Of a DNA stretch of 64,000 bases, positions 8,673 to 16,260 are shown one piece after another. This DNA comes from Candidatus Bathyarchaeota archaeon (GTDB lineage Archaea; Thermoproteota; Bathyarchaeia; Bathyarchaeales; DTEX01). The stretch covers positions 1-64,000 of the forward strand of contig JANXEA010000005.1 of assembly GCA_025059045.1 (NCBI GenBank), read 5' to 3'. A model generated the notes under the pieces. The model worked only from the letters and a program-made list of their open reading frames with translations, was not told the DNA's origin and did no database searches. Position 1 is the first letter of the stretch. Each line of letters begins with the position of its first letter. The translations under genes were made by a program, and so were the position numbers.

Positions 8673-9275
8673 ATGGATCAGATAGATCAATGGTTAAGGG
8701 AAGTGGCCATTCAGTATGGATATGTCGGCATATTCGCCGTCTCATTTATAGGCGCCTCATCCGTCATCATCCCCATCCCATACACTCTCATCGTCTTCTT
8801 CATGGGTAAAATTCTTGATCCCCTTCTTGTCGCATTGTCAGCTGGAACAGGTTCTGCTCTGGGAGAGTTATTCGGCTATCTTCTCGGATTTTTTGGAAGA
8901 GCCGCCGTAAGCGAGGAAAGAAAGAAGAAGATGGAATATATGGTGAAAATTTTTGATAGGTACGGCGCGACTATGATCATCTTTCTTTTTGCTTTGCTTC
9001 CCCTCCCAGATGATCTCCTATTTATACCTCTTGGAATAATGCGCTACAACTTTTTCAGAGCTTTCTTACCCGCATTCGCCGGTAAGATTCTGATGTGCCT
9101 TATTCTCGCCTATGGAGGTCGCCTATCAATCAGCGCTATTGAGGTTCTACTAGGAGGTGAGGGAGGCATATTCACGATGCTGGCTACGGCGATCTTACTT
9201 ATAATCATCGTTTGCGCCATGCTTAAAATAGATTGGGAAAAATTGTTTCCGTTAAAAGGAGAAAAAGAGGGGTGA
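8673..9275 (+). CDS. VTT/DedA-type integral membrane protein
   Basis: The protein has the SNARE-associated/VTT layout: an amphipathic N-terminus, then VGIFAVSFIGASSVIIPIPYT, a glycine-rich GSALGELFGYLLGFFG re-entrant segment, ALLPLPDDLLFIPLG and two C-terminal membrane segments. Such proteins act as phospholipid scramblases or transport-related factors in other organisms. The role here is unknown. The frame is open from 8442, inside the divergent polB start, but the hydrophobic homologous part begins at MDQIDQW, so I chose the ATG at 8673; ATGs at 8616 and 8620 were considered, of which only 8616 is in frame. Confidence 0.8.
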   Translation: MDQIDQWLREVAIQYGYVGIFAVSFIGASSVIIPIPYTLIVFFMGKILDPLLVALSAGTGSALGELFGYLLGFFGRAAVSEERKKKMEYMVKIFDRYGATMIIFLFALLPLPDDLLFIPLGIMRYNFFRAFLPAFAGKILMCLILAYGGRLSISAIEVLLGGEGGIFTMLATAILLIIIVCAMLKIDWEKLFPLKGEKEG

Positions 9276-9319
9276 AATATACTGTACGGAAAACATGTTT
9301 ATCATTATGAAGGCGAGGA

Positions 9320-9622
9320 ATGGCTACGCATTTTGACGTGAAAAAATTGATCGGAACAACTTTAACGGATATTGCACTAGGAATCTCCTTCATAGCTAGG
9401 ATGATTGTATTCTATGCTGAGAACAAAGGGGCGTCTCGAGAACGTGGCTATCGACGCAGAGAGACCTCGAAAAATCCTCCTTTAAGAAGGCATCCCCAGT
9501 TAAATGATACTTTAGCGGTGAATGAGATGAATCACTACGCCCAAAGTCTATGTAGAACCTTAAATGATCCCATGCAATTTAAAGATATGAAATTTAGATG
9601 GTTGGAATGGTTATGCGAGTAA
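9320..9622 (+). CDS. Possible small hypothetical protein
   Basis: An open frame of 100 residues fills the stretch between the VTT gene and EndoQ. It has an ATG preceded by GGCGAGGA and overlaps the EndoQ start by about 10-25 bases. The first ~35 residues (IALGISFIARMIVFYAE) could be a membrane helix. The second half is compositionally odd, with basic and Pro/Asn-rich runs. No family is recognised and codon use is not convincing, so it may be noncoding sequence. Nothing else was seen in 9276-9597. Confidence 0.3.
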   Translation: MATHFDVKKLIGTTLTDIALGISFIARMIVFYAENKGASRERGYRRRETSKNPPLRRHPQLNDTLAVNEMNHYAQSLCRTLNDPMQFKDMKFRWLEWLCE

Positions 9623-10905
9623 TTGCGGATCTTCACATTCACGGTAAGTACAGCCGCGCTACAAGTGAGAAGATGGATATAGAGGAGATCGAAAGGTTCG
9701 CGCCACTGAAGGGATTAAATCTTGTCGGGACGGGAGACTTCACCCATCCAGAATGGCTTAGGCACCTTAAGGATGTACTTGTTGAAGTACCTGGGACAAG
9801 CCTATATCAGCCGTTAAAGGCTAAATCTGATCTAAGGTTTATGATCACTGGAGAAGTGTCCACAGTATTCACGTATGGTAAAGAAGTAAAGAAGATCCAT
9901 CATGTAATCTTCACGCCAAGTTTTGAGACGGCTGAGCAGATTATCGATAGGCTTGCCAACTATGGAAACCTCAAAGCCGATGGAAGACCTACACTAGACA
10001 TGTCTGCTCCACAACTCGTCGAAGAAATTATGGAAATATCGAGAGATAACGTGGTTATCCCGGCACATGCATGGACACCTTGGTTCAGCATTTTCGGCGC
10101 CTTCGCAGGCTTCAATAGTGTTGAAGACTGCTACCAGGATATGACACGTCACATCTTCGCCATCGAAACCGGCCTTTCCTCCGATCCGCCAATGAACTGG
10201 CGTCTAAGTAGATTAGACCATTTTGCTCTCGTCTCAAATAGCGATTCACATTCAAGCTGGCCTTGGCGAATTGGACGTGAAGCCAACGTCTTTGAGTTGG
10301 AGAAGTTTACCTACCAGAATGTCATAAGGGCCATTAAAGAAAAAGATCCATCATATTTCAGATTTACAATCGAAACCTACCCAGATTATGGAAAGTACCA
10401 TTGGACAGGACATAGAAACTGCGGCGTGTCTCTGCCTCCACAGGAGGCAATTATGTGTGGAGGATTATGCCCAGTCTGTCACAGGCGACTCACAAAAGGG
10501 GTTGAGGAGAGAGTTGAGGAGTTAGCGGATAGACCTGATGGATATAAGCCACCTAATACCCCGGGATATAAATACCTATTACCACTTTCTGAGATAATCT
10601 CCACCGTCATCGGCGTCAACTATCCTGGCGTCCAAAAAGTTTGGGAGATTTATAACGTTCTCGTCTCAAGGTTTGGAGACGAGTACACAGTTCTGTTGGA
10701 GACACCGATTCAAGCCATTGCTGAAGCCTCAAACTTAAGGATAGCCGAAGCCATATCTCGGGTGAGGGATGGGAGGGTGAAAATAATCCCAGGGTATGAC
10801 GGAGTTTATGGTCAAATAGTAATCTTTCCTGAAGATGAGAAAGCCAATGCGGAACACAGGGAAAAAGGGGTGAGTAAGCAGAAGTCCCTATCAGATTTTG
10901 TCTGA
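9613..10905 (+). CDS. Endonuclease Q (PHP-fold deaminated-base endonuclease)
   Basis: The protein starts RVIADLHIHGKYSRATS, the first metal-binding HxH of a PHP fold, followed by TGDFTHPEW, PAHAWTPWFSIFG and SNSDSHSSWPWRIG, as in archaeal EndoQ. EndoQ nicks DNA 5' of uracil, hypoxanthine and related lesions. Cysteines in the segment NCGVSLPP...MCGGLCPVCHRR form the expected zinc site. A helix-hairpin-helix-like region follows. The last residues, QKSLSDFV, are a PCNA-interacting peptide, so the enzyme probably works on the sliding clamp. Three in-frame ATGs lie at 9598, 9607 and 9613; I chose the last because family members begin at MxVIADLH. Confidence 0.92.
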   Translation: MRVIADLHIHGKYSRATSEKMDIEEIERFAPLKGLNLVGTGDFTHPEWLRHLKDVLVEVPGTSLYQPLKAKSDLRFMITGEVSTVFTYGKEVKKIHHVIFTPSFETAEQIIDRLANYGNLKADGRPTLDMSAPQLVEEIMEISRDNVVIPAHAWTPWFSIFGAFAGFNSVEDCYQDMTRHIFAIETGLSSDPPMNWRLSRLDHFALVSNSDSHSSWPWRIGREANVFELEKFTYQNVIRAIKEKDPSYFRFTIETYPDYGKYHWTGHRNCGVSLPPQEAIMCGGLCPVCHRRLTKGVEERVEELADRPDGYKPPNTPGYKYLLPLSEIISTVIGVNYPGVQKVWEIYNVLVSRFGDEYTVLLETPIQAIAEASNLRIAEAISRVRDGRVKIIPGYDGVYGQIVIFPEDEKANAEHREKGVSKQKSLSDFV

Positions 10906-10912
10906 GGGTCAC

Positions 10913-11422
10913 TTAAACGTCTTTCGCTCTACAATCTATTATTCGATCTAAATCTCCTGAAGAAAAAACTTCCCCAATTATCATTTCAAGCCATTTTAAG
11001 TCAACTTCATCGAAGCTTTCGACTTTATCACTGTCAACATCCAAAACTGCCACTACCTCACCTCTCTCATTAAGCAATGGTATTGCAATTTCGGATCTCG
11101 ATCTAGGATCACATGCGATGTGACCTGGAAAACGGTCCACGTCTGGGACGATGATCGGCTTCTTCGTTTTTACCGCTCTGCCACAAACGCCTGTGAGCGG
11201 TATCTGAGCACATGCAGGCGGTCCCATTGAGGGGCCCAGCTCAAGAAGACTCCCCCTATTAAAGTAGAAGCCTATCCAGAAGAAATAAGGGATATGCTCC
11301 TTTAGAACTTTACAAAATATTTTCATCTTTTCAAATAATGGTCTATTGGAGCACGCGCCCACAATCTCTCGGAAACAAAAATTATACAATTCTTCTTTGC
11401 TAGACCCTTTCAAGTTACACAC
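10913..11422 (-). CDS. msrC: Free methionine-(R)-sulfoxide reductase (GAF domain)
   Basis: This 169-residue single GAF domain carries the fRMsr signature: WIGFYFNRG, LELGPSMGPPACAQIP, GVCGRAVKTKKP, VPDVDRFPGHIACD and SRSEIAIPLL. All three redox cysteines of the family (in PPAC, GVCG and HIACD) are present, so it should reduce free Met-R-sulfoxide in the cytoplasm. The start is probably GTG at 11420-11422, since no in-frame ATG precedes the domain. It is convergent with endoQ, with only 7 bases between them. Confidence 0.88.
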   Translation of the reverse strand: MCNLKGSSKEELYNFCFREIVGACSNRPLFEKMKIFCKVLKEHIPYFFWIGFYFNRGSLLELGPSMGPPACAQIPLTGVCGRAVKTKKPIIVPDVDRFPGHIACDPRSRSEIAIPLLNERGEVVAVLDVDSDKVESFDEVDLKWLEMIIGEVFSSGDLDRIIDCRAKDV

Positions 11423-11491
11423 ACTTCATACCATCCTACGGACAGAAAATATTTATAAGCATTAAGCCTAAAGGATCGCACGCCTAAAAGT

Positions 11492-12154
11492 TTGCTTAGA
11501 ATTCCACATGTGGTATTACAGTTGAGGGACACTTATATCCGGCGGAGATTTGACCCCCCATTAGAGAGGCCGTCCCTTATCATCGGGCTTCCTGGACCGG
11601 GAAATATTGGAAGGATTGCAGTAAAGTTGCTAATTGAAAAATTAGAGGCGAAGATATTTGCTGAACTATATTCGCCTACATTTCCAGACCATGTGCTTAT
11701 CAGTAGGAGAGGCGTATGCCGTCTCCCAAGGTACGAATTTTACATCGCGAAAGATCGAAGTGACATTGTCATTTTAACCGGGGATGGTGAACCGTCGGTT
11801 GAGGATGTCACAGCACATTATGAACTCGGCAATGATGTGATAGATTTTGCCGCGCGTTTAAGAAGTAGAAGAATCATCGTTGTCGACGGGCTGCAGGCTC
11901 TTCAACCTACTGGAGATATACTTGTAGCATCGACATCTAAGAAAATGTATGCTGAGTTAACAGGTATGGGTGCTGCTCAGTTCAGGAGTGGAAGTATAGT
12001 TGGGGTTCAGGGGCTGATATTAGGCCTTGCTAAGATGAGGAGAATGGAGGGAACGGGTATTCTAATTTCTACGGAGGGTTTGAAATCAGATCGAATAGGT
12101 GCATTCAGAGCTTACGAGTTTCTTGTAAGGATGCTCGAGAAGGAAAGGGCATGA
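11492..12154 (+). CDS. PAC2-family protein (proteasome-assembly-chaperone-like)
   Basis: The segment SLIIGLPGPGNIGRIAVKLL followed by AELYSPTFPDHVLI and DIVILTGDGEPSV is the archaeal PAC2/DUF75 fold. The fold is related to eukaryotic proteasome assembly chaperones, but the archaeal function is not settled. The length of 220 residues is usual. The start is a TTG at 11492. A TATA-like TTTATAAG lies about 40 bases upstream (near 11450), in the short region shared with the divergent fRMsr gene. Confidence 0.82.
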   Translation: MLRIPHVVLQLRDTYIRRRFDPPLERPSLIIGLPGPGNIGRIAVKLLIEKLEAKIFAELYSPTFPDHVLISRRGVCRLPRYEFYIAKDRSDIVILTGDGEPSVEDVTAHYELGNDVIDFAARLRSRRIIVVDGLQALQPTGDILVASTSKKMYAELTGMGAAQFRSGSIVGVQGLILGLAKMRRMEGTGILISTEGLKSDRIGAFRAYEFLVRMLEKERA

Positions 12155-12172
12155 GAGCTGGAAGTTCCTTTC

Positions 12173-13630
12173 TTACTTTTTAGATTTGAGAAGATTTAGC
12201 TTCTCTCTTACGAGCTCGTTCGCCATAACTGGATCCGCTCTTCCATTTGTCTTCTTCATCAGTTGACCTATTAAATAGTGAATCGCTTTTTCGTCCTTGA
12301 ATGAATCTTGAACGGCTTTTGGATTTTCGTCGAAGACAATATCTATTAAGCCGCTTAAAATATTCCGGTCATCTATCTTCATTAGTCCCTCCTCCTCCAC
12401 TATTTTTTGCGGATCATCACCAGTTTGGATCATCTTCGGCAAAATTGTCTTAGCTATCTTTCCGCTTATCACCCCATCCTTAATCATTTTTATCATTTCA
12501 ACAAGTTTCTCCGGGGTTATTTTAGATTCTTGTATCTCAAGATCGCTCTCATAGAGATAACGCAGAAGATCGCTCATTATCCAGTTGCTCACTTCTTTCG
12601 GCTCCTCATATAACTTTACACATTCTTCGAAGAAGTCGGCTAATTGTTTTGAACCCACAAGAACCTCTGCGTCATATCTTGGCAGACCATAAGTGGCCAT
12701 AAACCGTTTCATCCGTTCTTCCGGGAGCTCAGGCATCTTCGCCTTAACTTTTGAAATAAATTCTTCATCCAGAACTACGGGGGGAAGGTCGGGTTCTGGA
12801 AAGTAGCGATAATCCTGTTCCTCCTCCTTGGTTCTCAGAGACACCGTTATCCTTCTCACCTCGTCCCAATGCCTTGTCTCCCTCTTTACAAGCAATCCTT
12901 TCTCTATCAGCCCTTTCTGCCTGGTAATCTCAAAACTTAAGGCCCTCTCAACCTCCTTAAAGGATGATATGTTCTTGACCTCAACTCTAGTCCCTCCCGC
13001 TAAAGAAATATTGGCATCGCATCGCATAGCTCCCTCTAGACTGCCATCAAAAATTCCTAAATGCTCAAAAACGGACCTAAGTTTATGGAGAAAGATCCTA
13101 GCTTCCTTCGGCGAATTTAAGTCTGGCTCTGTCACCGTTTCCAGGAGGGCTACACCTGAACGATTATAATCTACAAGCGTATATGGTGACTGATCAATAG
13201 GACCGATATGGACAAGTCTACCAGGATCCTCTTCTAGGTGCACGCGGCTGATCCTCACCTTCTTTCTTCTCCCCCCATCCTCTATGAAGAGGTAGCCTTT
13301 AGTCGCTAAGGGGACGCCTCCAGCCTTATCATATTGGGTGATCTGAAAGTTCTTCGGTAAGTCCGGATAAAAGTAATTCTTACGAAAGAATAACATGCGT
13401 TCCGAGATCTTACAGTTTAAGGCAAGGGCGGCCATGACAGCGTATTCGACAGCCTTCTCGTTGAGGATGGGAAGCGAGCCTGGAAGGCCTAGACATACGG
13501 GACACACAACAGAATTTGGTTCCTTGCCTCTATAATCTGAAGGGCAACTACAAAAAAGCTTCGTCTTTAGACTGGTGAGCTGAGTGTGAATCTCGAGGCC
13601 TATCTTAACACCTTCATCATCTCTTGACAT
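12173..13630 (-). CDS. gatB: Asp-tRNA(Asn)/Glu-tRNA(Gln) amidotransferase subunit B
   Basis: KIGLEIHTQL, CSCPSDYRGKEPNS, VCPVCLGLPGSLP and YFYPDLPKNFQITQYD are classic GatB, and the C-terminal ~150 residues form the helical tRNA-binding YqeY-like tail. GatB activates the Asp or Glu esterified to tRNA for amidation by GatA. GatA and GatC are not in the window. The open frame extends upstream to 13903, but the domain begins just after the ATG at 13630, giving 485 residues. The longer form would run through the divergent comB start and is rejected. It lacks the AspRS-like insertion of GatE. Confidence 0.95.
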   Translation of the reverse strand: MSRDDEGVKIGLEIHTQLTSLKTKLFCSCPSDYRGKEPNSVVCPVCLGLPGSLPILNEKAVEYAVMAALALNCKISERMLFFRKNYFYPDLPKNFQITQYDKAGGVPLATKGYLFIEDGGRRKKVRISRVHLEEDPGRLVHIGPIDQSPYTLVDYNRSGVALLETVTEPDLNSPKEARIFLHKLRSVFEHLGIFDGSLEGAMRCDANISLAGGTRVEVKNISSFKEVERALSFEITRQKGLIEKGLLVKRETRHWDEVRRITVSLRTKEEEQDYRYFPEPDLPPVVLDEEFISKVKAKMPELPEERMKRFMATYGLPRYDAEVLVGSKQLADFFEECVKLYEEPKEVSNWIMSDLLRYLYESDLEIQESKITPEKLVEMIKMIKDGVISGKIAKTILPKMIQTGDDPQKIVEEEGLMKIDDRNILSGLIDIVFDENPKAVQDSFKDEKAIHYLIGQLMKKTNGRADPVMANELVREKLNLLKSKK

Positions 13631-13745
13631 TATGATGAACCGTCGCTTAAAGGATAAAAAATAATAGTTTAAGCCTCGTATTAAAAGGATTTTCTGGACA
13701 ACTGGAAAATTATAACTTTTAGGTTCTAAAAAGTCTTTAGCGGAT

Positions 13746-14483
13746 ATGGAGGAAGGATCTTTGGACGTGAATATGGAGATGACGGCGAAGGACGGCGATA
13801 TGGCCGTTAAACGTGGAGACCTAATCATAGTTGTGGATGCGTTGAGATGCACTTCGAGCATAGTAACCGCGCTTAGCAATAATGCAAAAGCGGTTATTCC
13901 CACTCGCTCATTGAAGGGTGCACTCTATCTGAAAAGGAATAACCCCGAATACCTGACCGCTGGCGAGAGGGGCGGATTAAAACCGAGGGGCTTCGATTTT
14001 GGGAACTCGCCTCTCGAATTTACATGTGATAGGGTATGTGGCAAAACGCTTATCTTCTCAACTACGAGTGGAACCCTGGCATTAACAAACGTGAAGGATG
14101 CCCCATGGATTCTACTTGGCTCTTTCCTTAACGCGAGCGCTGCAGCATCGAAGTCTTTTCAGATAGCCTATAGTAATGGACTCAATATTACCATTCTGCT
14201 TTCAGGGAGCCAAGGTAGGTTCTCACTAGAAGATTTTCTATGCGGCGGTGCAATTGTAAAGAGATTAAGTAAAATGGGAGTTAATCTTTCAGATGCCGCC
14301 TTCGCAGCCCTATTATCTTTTGAGCGGGCAGAGAGTAATCTGCTTGAGCATGTAATGAGGGGCGCGCATGCCAAAAAATTGGCGGGGATAGGGTTTAAAA
14401 AAGATGTGGAATTCTCATGTCAGCTAGATATTTTTGACACTGTCCCATTCTATAAGGAGGGAGTTATCAAACTTCTCATCTAG
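13746..14483 (+). CDS. comB: 2-phosphosulfolactate phosphatase family protein (ComB)
   Basis: The ComB signature is present: VVDALRCTSSIVTAL near residue 30, LTAGERGGLKPRGFDFGNSP, and TTSGTLAL. ComB is a Mg-dependent acid phosphatase that turns 2-phosphosulfolactate into sulfolactate on the way to coenzyme M. The length of 245 residues fits. Family members also occur outside CoM producers, so CoM synthesis is an inference. No comA, comC or comDE is nearby. The start could be ATG 13746 or one of the following in-frame ATGs. It is divergent from gatB and overlaps the convergent aldolase gene by 4 bases. Confidence 0.85.
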   Translation: MEEGSLDVNMEMTAKDGDMAVKRGDLIIVVDALRCTSSIVTALSNNAKAVIPTRSLKGALYLKRNNPEYLTAGERGGLKPRGFDFGNSPLEFTCDRVCGKTLIFSTTSGTLALTNVKDAPWILLGSFLNASAAASKSFQIAYSNGLNITILLSGSQGRFSLEDFLCGGAIVKRLSKMGVNLSDAAFAALLSFERAESNLLEHVMRGAHAKKLAGIGFKKDVEFSCQLDIFDTVPFYKEGVIKLLI

Positions 14484-15472
14484 ACGTGACCGGCGAATAA
14501 GCGCATATATTGCTTGGCCTTCTCCTTCACTCTGTCTCTTGCAGGCCCTCCCAGCTTACGGAAGTCTTTCTCGCTAGGATTAGCCTGATATGCCTGGATG
14601 AAACCTTCTATGAAGGCGATTGAGAGGGCGGTGGCAACGTTAACCTTGGTAACACCGCCTGTCTGAATGGCATCCAGCAATGTTCCTTCTCCCTTTGCGA
14701 GTTTGATTCCTTTTTCACGTGCATCCTTAGGTGACATGAGTATACCTGATGAGCCGTGAGAGACGAGTGGAAGACTTGTGCGTTCCTGTATCTCTATTAG
14801 GCGGTCAACACGGATTGGCCAGATGTCATCCCATATTCCGTGTATTGAACCGAAAGCCGCTGCAAGAAAATCGCAGCCAGTCTTCGATACAAAATATTCT
14901 ACGTCTTCAGGTTTGGCCATTAGGTCCTCAACAGATTTTCCAGCCCTTTCACGAATTATTTTGACAGCTTCGGCGGCTGGGAGATTTCTCAGATGCGCTA
15001 TCTCCGATGAAGTGAAGTAGTCCTCAATTTTCGGTATCTTTCCGAGCTCGGCTTCCACTGGCACACCTTTTGCGTGGCACATCTCAACGACCTGACGGGT
15101 TAACCTTATATTCTCTTCGAAGGGCAATGAAGAACCGTCGAAAAGTACGGCTGTGAAACCTGCATCCAATGCTTTTTTAACCTGATCGATTTCCGTCGCA
15201 TGATCTAGGTTAAGTGCAACTCTAACATCAGTCTCGGAGGCAGCTATCTTCACCATCCCTGCGCCAAGGGCCCAACCCGCATATTTACTTGCGCCTGGAC
15301 TGAGCTGAATTATAAGATCCACGGGTTCCCCTAGTTCTTTGCTTGCCTCTTCAGCCGCCCATATAAAAGCTTGCACCATTTCCATGTTGTTGGCGTTGAA
15401 TGCTCCAACCGCTCTTCGCTCCTTCAATGCCGGCAAGAGTAGATCCCGCTCATTTACAAGAGGCATTCGCAT
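14480..15472 (-). CDS. fba: Class II fructose-bisphosphate aldolase family enzyme
   Basis: VGAFNANNMEM, VALNLDHATEIDQ, VLFDGSSLPFEEN, AAAFGSIHGIWDD and LVSHGSSGI reproduce the class II aldolase barrel. These include the Asp of LDHA (proton donor) and the histidines of LDHA, SIHG and SHGS that bind zinc. The family splits C6 or related ketose phosphates. Substrate length or stereochemistry cannot be read here, so tagatose or fructose bisphosphate are both possible. Two starts (ATG 15472 and ATG 15466) follow a GGTGA ribosome-binding site. A TATA-like TTTTTATTTT lies about 40 bases upstream. Confidence 0.9.
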   Translation of the reverse strand: MRMPLVNERDLLLPALKERRAVGAFNANNMEMVQAFIWAAEEASKELGEPVDLIIQLSPGASKYAGWALGAGMVKIAASETDVRVALNLDHATEIDQVKKALDAGFTAVLFDGSSLPFEENIRLTRQVVEMCHAKGVPVEAELGKIPKIEDYFTSSEIAHLRNLPAAEAVKIIRERAGKSVEDLMAKPEDVEYFVSKTGCDFLAAAFGSIHGIWDDIWPIRVDRLIEIQERTSLPLVSHGSSGILMSPKDAREKGIKLAKGEGTLLDAIQTGGVTKVNVATALSIAFIEGFIQAYQANPSEKDFRKLGGPARDRVKEKAKQYMRLFAGHV

Positions 15473-15662
15473 TCACCTACTAGATGCTCCCCTAATATGG
15501 TGAGCGAGTAAAATAAAAACTTTCTGGATCGTTAAAGATGCCCATCAGTTTCTCTAAAATTAGGTAATCTGGAAAGAATTATGCCGCATCATCTGGAATT
15601 AAAATGTTTTTTTATTGTCGAAAAAGAAAAAAGGAGAACTTTCGCTGAACTTCCTTCTCGGT

Positions 15663-15935
15663 TTAAATCTTAGAGATCCTTGCCACCGTGGCTCCTTCAT
15701 TAGTGCTGAGTGTCAGTTTGCATTCCATTGAGAGAACACGAATGGTATTTCCCTCATTTTTTACTTCGACATCGCCATCGATAGTAGGGGGAGAGCTAAC
15801 CGTAATCGTAGTTAAGTTCGGGCTTCTCCACGTAATCTTATAGCCATTAGCTTCCTTGGTGATCTCGCATCCCCCATAGATGTCGTACTTCATCTCTTGA
15901 GTGTTAGGCGACTTTTTCTTTCCGAAGAGCTTCAT
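15663..15935 (-). CDS. Small hypothetical protein
   Basis: A 90-residue protein from ATG 15935 (a TTG at 15959 would add 8 residues). It starts with a basic MKLFGKKKS segment and continues with alternating polar/hydrophobic residues (TTITVSSPPTIDGDVEVKN) that suggest a small beta-sandwich. No cysteine pair, P-loop or membrane segment is seen, and no family is recognised. It lies between the aldolase gene and a second small gene on the same strand; all three are minus-strand. Confidence 0.55.
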   Translation of the reverse strand: MKLFGKKKSPNTQEMKYDIYGGCEITKEANGYKITWRSPNLTTITVSSPPTIDGDVEVKNEGNTIRVLSMECKLTLSTNEGATVARISKI

Positions 15936-16002
15936 TTTGACCACTTTAAGATGAAACAAGCGGTTACTAACTTAAAGCTATCGGAAACTTCAGGAATAAT
16001 CG

Positions 16003-16182
16003 TCAATTCACATCAGTAGTCTCGGGCTTGGATCCAATGACGTGGACGTTCACATATAAAATTAAGTCGCCGCGATATACAACCTTTGTCTTGAAGGCTG
16101 AGGGGGGAACAAAAAGATTAATAGGCCGCATAATGTCAAAATCATTATCCCATCCGATCTCGTGAAGAGTATGCCTAACCAT
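16003..16182 (-). CDS. Small hypothetical protein (59 residues) with a possible upstream coupled ORF
   Basis: Reading the minus strand from the ATG at 16182 gives a 59-residue protein beginning MVRHTLHEIGWDNDF and ending KPETTDVN. Its content (DIMRPINLFVPPSAF, KVVYRGDLILYVNVHVIG) looks like real protein, not random frame. Just upstream a 19-residue frame begins with ATG near 16238 (MRVLREIDNIVRKL) and its stop overlaps this ATG as TAATG. The two pieces read together like one small protein with a frame change, or like a coupled pair. The region otherwise lies between the 15.9 kb gene and the divergent EF-2 gene. Confidence 0.5.
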   Translation of the reverse strand: MVRHTLHEIGWDNDFDIMRPINLFVPPSAFKTKVVYRGDLILYVNVHVIGSKPETTDVN

Positions 16183-16260
16183 TACGAGTCTGAAGCCCCA
16201 AGTTTCCGCACTATGTTATCTATCTCTCTTAATACACGCATACTATAATGGTGGTTTGAT

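Noticed and set aside
13630-13903. Upstream extension of gatB by 91 residues
   Set aside because: The extra part is low in similarity to any GatB, and it runs antiparallel through the start of comB. GatB begins at the ATG at 13630.
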